Assembly (NCBI GenBank): GCA_045538075.1
Contig: JAZSQT010000123.1
Span: 1-10,715, forward strand
Origin: JAZSQT01 sp045538075
Lineage (GTDB): Bacteria > Chrysiogenota > Deferribacteres > Deferribacterales > Mucispirillaceae
DNA: 10,715 nt
Reading direction: 5' to 3'
Position numbers and translations under genes: made by a program. The notes beneath the pieces were generated by a model. It did not search any database and was not told the DNA's origin. It worked only from the letters and a program-made list of their open reading frames with translations. Shown here piece after piece: positions 1-5,887 of the stretch (position 1 is its first letter; every line of letters starts with the position of its first letter).

Positions 1-7
1 TTAATAA

Positions 8-301
8 TTAATTATATTTTTTTGAAAATTTTTCGTTAGATTGGACTAAGTATAGGATACCTTCTATAAATGCAATAATTGAAGGTATGCCAGTCCAACA
101 GAAAAGCAGGTAAAATACTCCTTGAAAGGGTTTCGCAAGATAAAATTTGTGTATCCCAAAGCCACCTAAAAAAATAGCAAGTAGGGCTGCAACTATTTTA
201 TTTTTTCCTTTTTGAGCTATTTCAGAGCCACAGTTGGGACAAATTACTGTTGTATCTAAAATTTGTTTTCCACAATATTGGCAATATCTTATAGTATTCA
301 T
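8..301 (-). CDS. Zinc-ribbon plus TM2-domain membrane protein
   Basis: This 97-residue protein starts with a zinc ribbon (C7-x2-C10 and C21-x2-C24) followed by a TM2 domain. The first hydrophobic helix spans about residues 35-53 and carries the family-typical GGFGIHKFYL turn; the second spans about 60-86. TM2 proteins are small inner-membrane proteins, mostly of unknown role, and a zinc ribbon in front is a common bacterial arrangement. I chose the ATG at 301 because the frame can be extended upstream to 364 only by reading through the end of fba and its terminator. A weak GGTG at 305-308 is the only ribosome-binding-like sequence. No promoter fits between the fba terminator and this start, so expression may depend on read-through. 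Domain call is firm; biological role unknown. Confidence 0.85.
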   Translation of the reverse strand: MNTIRYCQYCGKQILDTTVICPNCGSEIAQKGKNKIVAALLAIFLGGFGIHKFYLAKPFQGVFYLLFCWTGIPSIIAFIEGILYLVQSNEKFSKKYN

Positions 302-309
302 TATACACC

Positions 310-335
310 AAAAAAAAAGGGCATAAAGCCCCTTT
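310..335 (-). terminator. Rho-independent terminator after fba
   Basis: On the minus strand an AAAGGG/CCCTTT stem with a short loop is followed by an unbroken run of nine T (318-310). It lies 7 nt past the fba stop codon. Its T-run ends only 8 nt before the start codon of the TM2 gene. Confidence 0.85.
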
Positions 336-341
336 ATGTAA

Positions 342-1322
342 TTAACACTTAACTCTACCAGCACTACCTAAAACATTTTCATTTTTATTTTTGTATGCTT
401 TAATAAGTTCTGAACGAGCAACACCTAAATATTTTCTTGGGTCAAATTCTCCTGGATTATTAGCTAAAAATTCTCTTACTTTTGCAGTAAAAGCTAAGCG
501 ACCATCAGAGTCAATATTGATTTTACAAACGGCACTTTTTGCTGCTTTTCTAAGTTGATCTTCTGGAACGCCAACAGCATTTTCCATTTTGCCACCAAAT
601 TCGTTAATAAGAGTAACGTATTCTTGTAAAACAGAAGATGCACCATGTAAAACTATAGGGAAATTAGGAAGTCTTTTTTCTACTTCTTCTAATATATCAA
701 AACGAAGAGGTGGCACACTTTCTCCTGGTTTAACTTTAAATTTATAAGCACCATGAGAAGTCCCTATTGAAATAGCAAGAGAATCAACGCCAGTTTTTTT
801 AACGAAATCTTCAACTTGGTTTGGATCTGTATAAGTTGAATGTTCATGAGAAACTTCATCTTCAATACCTGCAAGTACTCCAAGTTCACCTTCAACAGTA
901 ACATCGTATTTGTGAGCGTAATCAACTACTTTTTTAGTAAGGGCAACATTTTCTTCATAAGGAAGGTGGCTACCATCTATCATAACAGATGAAAAACCTT
1001 TTTCAATACAGTCAACACAAAGTTCATAGCTATCACCGTGGTCAAGGTGAAGAGCTATCGGAATATTACAACCTAATTCTTTTGAAAATTCAACAGCACC
1101 AACTGCTAAATAGCGAAGAATTGTAGCATTTGCGTAATTTCTTGCACCTTTTGAAATTTGAAGAATAACTGGAGATTTGCTTTCAGTACAAGCCTGAATT
1201 ATTGCTTGTAATTGTTCTAAATTGTTAAAGTTGTATGCAGGAACAGCATAACCATCTTTAATTGCATCAGCAAACATTTGTTTTGTGTTTACTAACCCTA
1301 ATTCTTTGTAAGATACAGCCAT
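342..1322 (-). CDS. fba: Class II fructose-1,6-bisphosphate aldolase
   Basis: The 326-residue protein is a cytoplasmic zinc-dependent aldolase that interconverts fructose-1,6-bisphosphate with dihydroxyacetone phosphate and glyceraldehyde-3-phosphate in glycolysis and gluconeogenesis. The class II signature is intact: HLDHG at 92-96 with the catalytic Asp94 and zinc ligand His95, Glu145/Glu147 in VEGELG, His190 in GTSHGAYKF and His226 in LHGASS. The KINIDSD substrate-loop motif is at 267-273. Length is in the usual range. The ATG at 1322 has a strong AAGGAGG at 1334-1328. It follows the flavoprotein gene after 28 nt, too little for a clear promoter, so the two are probably co-transcribed. A terminator follows immediately. 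Confidence 0.97.
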   Translation of the reverse strand: MAVSYKELGLVNTKQMFADAIKDGYAVPAYNFNNLEQLQAIIQACTESKSPVILQISKGARNYANATILRYLAVGAVEFSKELGCNIPIALHLDHGDSYELCVDCIEKGFSSVMIDGSHLPYEENVALTKKVVDYAHKYDVTVEGELGVLAGIEDEVSHEHSTYTDPNQVEDFVKKTGVDSLAISIGTSHGAYKFKVKPGESVPPLRFDILEEVEKRLPNFPIVLHGASSVLQEYVTLINEFGGKMENAVGVPEDQLRKAAKSAVCKINIDSDGRLAFTAKVREFLANNPGEFDPRKYLGVARSELIKAYKNKNENVLGSAGRVKC

Positions 1323-1350
1323 TGAAGCCTCCTTATATAAAAATATATCA

Positions 1351-1887
1351 TTAAAACATTGATGTATTCATTAATATTTCATCAAGTTTATTTTCAACTG
1401 CATTAGTATTATCGTAATCACAACCTGCTATTGTCATAGAAAAATATTTAAAACCGTAACCAGTAAAAAAATGCTTTGCCCATTCTGTAATATTTTTGCC
1501 ATGGTCTCTTGAGGGAGCTCCTTGAAGAAGGAAAAATAATGCTTTTTTATCTTCTTTAATTTTTGAAACCCTATTAATATCTTTTAGACAATACCACCTA
1601 TCTGTAAAGATTTTGCCTAAACTTGAAACAAATCCAAAATAGTTTGGTGAAATAAAAATCAATTTTTCTGCTTTAAATATATCATCATATATAGAAGTCA
1701 TATCATCATTTATTACGCATAGGGTATCGTTAACCTTACAACTTCTACAAGCAACACACGGTGTTATATTTAAATCTATAAGGTTTATTAGTTTGCAATC
1801 ATTATTATACTTTTCTTGTAACTTTGAAGCTAAAAAAGCACAATTTCCGTTACGTCTTGGACCAGCATTTATAATTAATGTATTCAT
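1351..1887 (-). CDS. Flavodoxin-fold NAD(P)H-dependent reductase, iron-sulfur flavoprotein type
   Basis: The 178-residue protein has the N-terminal flavodoxin-like phosphate loop (NAGPRRNGN, 7-15) expected to bind FMN, and the SPNYFGFVS stretch (80-88) typical of the NADPH-dependent FMN reductase family. Between them sits a compact cysteine cluster C44-x2-C47-x2-C50-x6-C57 followed by DDM. This is the pattern of iron-sulfur flavoproteins, where it binds a 4Fe-4S cluster. It is probably a cytoplasmic electron-transfer protein or quinone/nitro reductase; the substrate cannot be read from sequence. Many relatives keep these cysteines without a proven cluster, so the cluster is inference. The ATG at 1887 has no convincing Shine-Dalgarno; a 14-bp hairpin lies just upstream. 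Confidence 0.85.
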   Translation of the reverse strand: MNTLIINAGPRRNGNCAFLASKLQEKYNNDCKLINLIDLNITPCVACRSCKVNDTLCVINDDMTSIYDDIFKAEKLIFISPNYFGFVSSLGKIFTDRWYCLKDINRVSKIKEDKKALFFLLQGAPSRDHGKNITEWAKHFFTGYGFKYFSMTIAGCDYDNTNAVENKLDEILMNTSMF

Positions 1888-1901
1888 AATTTTATTTTAA
1901 G

Positions 1902-1934
1902 GTAAATGTTATCTTCTTTCAAGATAATATTTAC
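1902..1934. repeat. 14-bp inverted repeat between two genes
   Basis: GTAAATGTTATCTT (1902-1915) pairs with 1921-1934 around a 5-nt loop, with one G-T wobble. It lies after the stop of the short HigA-like gene and 15 nt before the start of the flavoprotein gene. On the minus strand it is not followed by a T-run (next bases CTTAAAATAAAATT), so it is a poor intrinsic terminator. It may instead be an operator or an mRNA processing or stability hairpin. Confidence 0.6.
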
Positions 1935-1964
1935 AGTAAATTTAAATTTTGATATATGCAAAAA

Positions 1965-2162
1965 TTAATAACGCCTTTTAAGAGGTGAACCACCGTCATC
2001 AATATAAATATTGTTTTCGTTTTCGTATTGAGCAACCATTTTTGATAATATTTCAAGTTCTTCGCCTTCTTTTGAATGAGGAAGTACCTTAAACATTAAT
2101 TGTTCTATTCTTGTTAGTGCTTTTGCATATTCTTGTGGTGTAGTAATTTTTTTAAATTCCAT
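1965..2162 (-). CDS. Short protein resembling the N-terminal segment of HigA antitoxins
   Basis: The 65-residue protein reads like the leading segment of HigA-family antitoxins: an initial I-T-T-x-x-E-Y motif, then A-L-x-R-I-E-x-L, a P-x-S-x-E-G-E-E-L turn and M-V-x-x-Y-E. In full HigA proteins this segment is followed by a helix-turn-helix DNA-binding domain; here the frame stops after a GGSPLKRRY tail. I see no HTH in the following bases and no HigB-type toxin gene beside it. The start is well supported by GGAGGAA at 2174-2168. It begins 19 nt after the preceding stop, so it may be the last gene of the haem/quinone operon. It could be a decayed antitoxin or an independent small protein. The family resemblance is from memory of the motif. 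Confidence 0.65.
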   Translation of the reverse strand: MEFKKITTPQEYAKALTRIEQLMFKVLPHSKEGEELEILSKMVAQYENENNIYIDDGGSPLKRRY

Positions 2163-2181
2163 AGTATTTCCTCCAATTTAT

Positions 2182-2664
2182 TTATTTTAAAATAATAACT
2201 TTTTCAACTGGATAAACTGGTGATTTAACAAAATTGGTAGTTTTTATTCTATTGTCAATAAAATCACCGTCTTTTATGGGTAAAAAAGTATATTCTGCTG
2301 TAAAATAGGCACATTCATTAAAATCAACTATTAATTTAATAGTTTTATTAAAATAAGGTTTTAATTCACCTAATGAAAAAAGTTTTGAATTAGTTTTACT
2401 ATCACTAATACAATTAAAAGATATATTCAAATTACGCATAAATGAAGTGCCAGTATTTTTAACTGCAACATTCATAAATGTATTATTATAATTATAAAAT
2501 AGTGTTAAATTCTCATCATTTGCAGTATGAGAATATTCGTAAGATAGTTTTTCAGTTGTTGCAAAGTAACCTATACAACTATTATTAATTAATATAATTA
2601 ATATGGAATAAATATACAAGTTATTCTTTATCAATTTCCTCAATGTCTGTGTTGCTATTATCAT
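2182..2664 (-). CDS. Unknown exported or membrane-anchored protein
   Basis: I do not recognise this protein of about 160 residues. It has a lysine/arginine-bearing start, one hydrophobic helix (about 17-26, YIYSILIILI), then a polar, Asn/Tyr/Phe-rich body with alternating hydrophobic residues that suggests a beta-sandwich outside the membrane. Cys30 follows the hydrophobic stretch, but the preceding NNS does not fit a lipobox, so a lipoprotein is doubtful. The start is uncertain: ATG at 2664 (used here), TTG at 2679, or an in-frame TTG around 2634 just behind a GAGG are all possible. All three fall inside the coiled-coil gene, so the two overlap and are probably translationally coupled. It belongs to an unknown three-gene group behind ubiX. 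Confidence 0.6.
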   Translation of the reverse strand: MIIATQTLRKLIKNNLYIYSILIILINNSCIGYFATTEKLSYEYSHTANDENLTLFYNYNNTFMNVAVKNTGTSFMRNLNISFNCISDSKTNSKLFSLGELKPYFNKTIKLIVDFNECAYFTAEYTFLPIKDGDFIDNRIKTTNFVKSPVYPVEKVIILK

Positions 2665-2965
2665 GTTTTTTCTTACCAAGTTTTATATTTGATTTAATAG
2701 CATCAATTTCAGTTTCCATATCTAATATCTTTTTATCAATATCAATAATTGCTGAGTATTCTGGTTCAAATAATTCTGCATCAATTTTACCATTTTGAAT
2801 TAATGCTATTAATTTTCTGCTAATAAGGTTGATTTTTTCATTTTTAGTTTTATTTGCAGTTCCTATTTCAAGTTTTAAGCGAGAAATTTTATAAACTTTT
2901 GCTGTTTCTTCTGTAAAAGTATTTAGTGTTTTTGCAAACCAATCTTTTCCTTCTGATTTATCCAT
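2621..2965 (-). CDS. Unknown small coiled-coil protein
   Basis: I do not recognise this 114-residue, charged protein. It has no signal peptide or membrane helix and is predicted almost all helical, with heptad-like hydrophobic spacing around residues 25-55 and 68-95. The tail is lysine-rich and then acidic. The ATG at 2965 has a GGAGG ribosome-binding site lying within the last codons of the upstream zinc-ribbon gene, and only 1 nt separates that gene's stop from this start. The 3' end overlaps the next gene. This packing makes co-translation with both neighbours likely. A role as a partner of the zinc-ribbon membrane protein is only a guess from context. Confidence 0.75.
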   Translation of the reverse strand: MDKSEGKDWFAKTLNTFTEETAKVYKISRLKLEIGTANKTKNEKINLISRKLIALIQNGKIDAELFEPEYSAIIDIDKKILDMETEIDAIKSNIKLGKKKHDNSNTDIEEIDKE

Positions 2966-2966
2966 A

Positions 2967-3431
2967 TTATCCTCCAGTAATTTTTGTAATTAACTCTTCT
3001 ATTCTTATTTGCATTCTTGTCATTAGTGTTAATAAAAAAATATTAACACCAATAGAAAAAACAAGTAGTGTTGATAATGCAATTACAAAATACAATCCTC
3101 TTTTCTTTCTTTTATATATAGCTATAGCAGTTCTGCTATTTTTTGATTTTATATTTTTTGTTGGAATATGTTTTGCAAAAGGTGAATCACAAATTGTTAT
3201 CCATGGTCCATCTTGAGCTGCAATTAATTCGTCTGCTAATATTCCTCCATCTTCAATGTTTTTTATAATATCTTTATAAGTCATTCCCTCTTTTATATAA
3301 CCTCCATCAAGTCTAATGCGATATAATGAAGGTTTGTTTTTTATATTATATTCAAATCCACAATCACAAATTGCAATATTATTTTTAATATTTTCAATTT
3401 GTTTAAAACATTGAGGACAGAGAATTTTCAT
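2967..3431 (-). CDS. Zinc-ribbon protein with GYF-like middle and C-terminal membrane helix
   Basis: The 154-residue protein opens with a CPQC (5-8) and CDCG (22-25) zinc-ribbon-like cluster. A segment at about 38-86 (DGGYIKEGMTYKDI, then DGGILADELI, then DGPWITICDSPF) has the layout of GYF_2-like domains found after zinc ribbons in bacterial membrane proteins. A basic stretch (KRKKR, 107-111) precedes one clear membrane helix (about 113-137), leaving a short C-terminal tail. A cytoplasmic sensor-like head on a membrane anchor is the likely topology. I chose ATG 3431 over GTG 3440 because the ATG overlaps the ubiX stop as TAATG and has GGTGGAG just upstream. Function unknown; coupling to ubiX and to the coiled-coil gene suggests a shared membrane role. 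Confidence 0.75.
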   Translation of the reverse strand: MKILCPQCFKQIENIKNNIAICDCGFEYNIKNKPSLYRIRLDGGYIKEGMTYKDIIKNIEDGGILADELIAAQDGPWITICDSPFAKHIPTKNIKSKNSRTAIAIYKRKKRGLYFVIALSTLLVFSIGVNIFLLTLMTRMQIRIEELITKITGG

Positions 3432-4009
3432 TAACTCCACCTTTTATATAAATTATTCTCAATATCAAGAATATCAAAAATTTTACCTACTGTAAAGAGA
3501 ACTAAATCATCTATATTTTTTGGTTGATGATAAAAAGCTGGGGAGGCAGGCATAATTATTGCACCAGAATTTGATAATTTGAGTAAATTTTCAAGATGTA
3601 TGTTAGATAATGGTAACTCTCTAAATAATATAACTAATGGTCGTTTTTCTTTTAATGCAACATCTGCACATCTTTCTGGTAAGTTTAAACTAATTCCAGA
3701 AGCTACACGACCTACAAAGCCCATAGAAGCTGGTGCTGTAATATAGAAATCAATCTTAAATGACCCACTTGCAACACAAGCACTTATGTTATTTTCTTCA
3801 AATAATACTGTTTTTTTTACTCCCATATCATTAAGATAATCTTTAAAGTTATTATATTTTTGTCCAGTTTCAGCACAAGCATTACTTAAAGCCTCTTTAG
3901 TATAAGATGAATACGTTTCTACGCCTATCTTTTCAAGTTCTCTTAATAAATAAGCTCCATAAATTGTGCCACTTGCACCAGTAATTGCGATAAATGCTTT
4001 TTTATTCAT
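3431..4009 (-). CDS. ubiX: UbiX family flavin prenyltransferase
   Basis: The 192-residue protein transfers a dimethylallyl group to FMN, making the prenyl-FMN cofactor used by UbiD-type decarboxylases. Visible UbiX features are the N-terminal TGASG (10-14), ASGSF (80-84), PASMGFVGRVASG (93-105), the RELPLS loop (130-135) that corresponds to the family's RE-x-PLS phosphate-binding motif, and MPASPAFYHQP (153-163). Length is normal. It is cytoplasmic. Start ATG 4009 overlaps the ubiA stop by 1 nt (TAATG) with GGTGAG ahead, so translation is coupled to ubiA. That pairing points to quinone synthesis. In futalosine-type menaquinone pathways the homologues are called MqnM (UbiX-like) and MqnP (UbiA-like). 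No UbiD/MqnL gene is in the window. Confidence 0.95.
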   Translation of the reverse strand: MNKKAFIAITGASGTIYGAYLLRELEKIGVETYSSYTKEALSNACAETGQKYNNFKDYLNDMGVKKTVLFEENNISACVASGSFKIDFYITAPASMGFVGRVASGISLNLPERCADVALKEKRPLVILFRELPLSNIHLENLLKLSNSGAIIMPASPAFYHQPKNIDDLVLFTVGKIFDILDIENNLYKRWS

Positions 4010-4860
4010 TATCTCACCAAAATATCTGCCAACGTAAATATTAGAATAATTATACTTATATAAGCATTTATATTAAAAAATGCTAAATTTAGTTTAGATA
4101 AATCATTTTTTGATACAAGAGAATGCTCATAAACCATAAAAGCACCAGATATTAATATTCCTGCAAGGTATATTGAACCTAATGAGGCTGTAAATTTAAG
4201 GGTAATAAATAGTAAAAATGATAAAGTATGTAGTATTCTTGCAATAATTAAAGCACCATAAATACCCATTACAGATGGAATAGAGTATAAACCTTGCTTT
4301 CTATCAAAATCTATATCTTGAATAGCATATAGTATATCAAAACCAGCTACCCATAAAAGCACACTTAAACCTAAAATTACTGCCGATATTTCAATATTTC
4401 CAGTAGTAGCAATCCATGCTCCAATAGGTGCAAGCCCTAAGGCAATACCTAAAACAATATGGCATAAATTAGTAAACCTTTTAGTGTATGAATATAAAAT
4501 AAAAATTAATACTGGAATAGGTGATAAAATAAATGTTAGCTTATTTAACATATAAGTAGAGATAAAATATATTAAAAGGCTAATAATAATATATATGAGG
4601 GTTTTCTTTTTAGTAATCAAACCTTTTGGTATAGACCTGTCGCTTGTTCTTGGATTTTCTTTATCAATTTCTGCATCAATTAGTCTATTTAATCCCATTG
4701 CTGCACTTCTTGCACTAATCATAGCAATAGTAACCCATATAATAATGTGTAGAGAGGGAATACCCTTTGCTGCAATAAACATACCAGTAAATGCAAATGG
4801 TAACGCAAATAAGGAATGTTCTAATTTTATCATTTTGAAAAACTCTATTAAACTTTTCAT
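4009..4860 (-). CDS. ubiA: UbiA family polyprenyltransferase (4-hydroxybenzoate / MqnP type)
   Basis: This 283-residue integral membrane protein attaches a polyprenyl chain to an aromatic acid in quinone synthesis. The two Asp-rich, Mg-prenyl-diphosphate-binding motifs are present: NRLIDAEIDKENPRT (about 58-72) and YAIQDIDFDRKQG (about 178-190). About eight or nine hydrophobic helices surround them. The form of both motifs, with SIP after the second, resembles the MqnP-like subgroup linked to the aminofutalosine menaquinone route; this is inference. The N-terminus (MKSLIEFFKMIKLEHSLFALPF) matches family starts, supporting ATG 4860. Its only Shine-Dalgarno (AAGGAGA, 4881-4875) is 15 nt away, unusually far. 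It is separated by 67 nt from hemH and overlaps ubiX by 1 nt. Confidence 0.93.
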   Translation of the reverse strand: MKSLIEFFKMIKLEHSLFALPFAFTGMFIAAKGIPSLHIIIWVTIAMISARSAAMGLNRLIDAEIDKENPRTSDRSIPKGLITKKKTLIYIIISLLIYFISTYMLNKLTFILSPIPVLIFILYSYTKRFTNLCHIVLGIALGLAPIGAWIATTGNIEISAVILGLSVLLWVAGFDILYAIQDIDFDRKQGLYSIPSVMGIYGALIIARILHTLSFLLFITLKFTASLGSIYLAGILISGAFMVYEHSLVSKNDLSKLNLAFFNINAYISIIILIFTLADILVR

Positions 4861-4927
4861 AAAGAAACAAATAATCTCCTTTTAAAATATAATAGCCTTT
4901 TTTTAATAAGAAAGGGCAGATAAAAAC
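4861..4927 (-). promoter_or_regulatory. hemH-ubiA gap with displaced ribosome-binding site
   Basis: This is the only sizeable gap inside the hemE-to-ubiX run. On the minus strand a weak, bulged GCC(C)TTT/AAAGGC hairpin (about 4917-4895) is followed by TATTATATTTT and then AAGGAGA (4881-4875). The Shine-Dalgarno stands 15 nt from the ubiA ATG, compared with 5-9 nt at most other genes here. A TTG would be well spaced (5 nt) but is out of the ubiA frame. I see no convincing -35 box. It could be a weak attenuator or simply a poor initiation region. Confidence 0.4.
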
Positions 4928-5887
4928 TTATTTTTCAATAATATCTACTATTGAAGAAGCAAAATCATCATCGGCATTTAGGCTTTTTGCCCTAACTATA
5001 TTGATGCCTTTATTTTTTACTTCTGGGATAAGTTGTTCGTCTAACTCAATTAGCGTTTCAATATGGTCTGATACAAAAGCAATAGGAACAACAATAATGT
5101 TATCAATTTTTTCATTCACTATTTTTTTCATTGTATCTATTGTAGATGGTCCAACCCATTTTACTGGTCCAACTTTACTTTGGTAGCTAACCTTATAATT
5201 TGTTACACCACATAATTTGCTTATAATATCTGCGTGGTGATTAATCTGTTTAGTATAAGGGTCGCCATTATCATCAACCCATTGCGGTAATGAATGGGCA
5301 GAATAGAGTATAAAACATTCCCTTATATCTTTATTCATTTTTTTAGCAGAATCTTTAATTCTATTTACGAGGCAATTAATATAACTTTCTTCTTGATACC
5401 ATTCAGTAATAATTTTTATGTTTTTTGATACATTTGATAACGTGTTAAGAGATTTATGTAATTTCGTAAAACAAGCTCCAGTAGTAACAGATGAGTAATG
5501 AGGGTATAAAGGTAAGATTATAATCTTATCAAAATTACCATTTTTCACAATTTCTGCTGTATCTTTAATATATGGGTGGTAATAACACATTCCACCATAG
5601 GCATACAATTTTCTATTATTTCTTTTTTCGTATAAAATAGATACTTTTTCAAGAAGTTCTTTAGTATATATATTTTGAGGTGAAGCACCATTTAATCCCA
5701 TTTTTAGATATTCTGGAGCTACTTTTTTACTTCTTGATGAGGCTATAATTTTTGCAATTGGTGTTTGTAATGGTCCTATATGAAAATTAATAATCTCTCT
5801 ATCAGAAAACAAGTTATATAAAAAAGGTTTAATAGCTTTTATACTATCTGGTCCACCCATACCTAATGCAATTAATGCGTCTTTCAT
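4928..5887 (-). CDS. hemH: Ferrochelatase
   Basis: The 319-residue enzyme inserts ferrous iron into protoporphyrin IX, the last step of the protoporphyrin-dependent haem pathway. Family motifs in order: ALGMGGPDS at the N-terminus (7-15), SAHSLP at 196-201 with the catalytic His198, SYQSKVGPVKWVGPST (234-249), and VVPIAFVSDHIETLIELD (266-283) with His275 and the conserved acidic Glu281. Length is normal for the bacterial soluble form. The start overlaps the hemE stop by 4 nt (ATGA) with AGGG ahead, so translation is coupled to hemE. Presence of HemE and HemH argues for the protoporphyrin route rather than the coproporphyrin or sirohaem route, though the intervening oxidases are not in the window. 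Confidence 0.96.
   Translation of the reverse strand: MKDALIALGMGGPDSIKAIKPFLYNLFSDREIINFHIGPLQTPIAKIIASSRSKKVAPEYLKMGLNGASPQNIYTKELLEKVSILYEKRNNRKLYAYGGMCYYHPYIKDTAEIVKNGNFDKIIILPLYPHYSSVTTGACFTKLHKSLNTLSNVSKNIKIITEWYQEESYINCLVNRIKDSAKKMNKDIRECFILYSAHSLPQWVDDNGDPYTKQINHHADIISKLCGVTNYKVSYQSKVGPVKWVGPSTIDTMKKIVNEKIDNIIVVPIAFVSDHIETLIELDEQLIPEVKNKGINIVRAKSLNADDDFASSIVDIIEK

Noticed and set aside
23..43. GAAAATTTTTCGTTAG as another copy of the AT-rich repeat
   Set aside because: Only a short, inexact match, and it lies within the coding end of the TM2 gene.
302..364. N-terminal extension of the TM2 protein
   Set aside because: It would translate the fba terminator hairpin and overlap fba. ATG 301 directly before the zinc ribbon fits better.
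2926..3216. Plus-strand frame opposite the zinc-ribbon gene
   Set aside because: Hydrophobic antisense shadow of AT-rich coding DNA. The minus strand has ribosome-binding sites and coupled starts.
3432..3440. GTG start of the zinc-ribbon membrane protein
   Set aside because: It lies inside the ribosome-binding sequence GGTGGAG; the TAATG overlap at 3431 is the better start.
4595..4885. Plus-strand frame opposite ubiA
   Set aside because: Antisense of membrane-protein codons; no ribosome-binding site; ubiA motifs are unambiguous.
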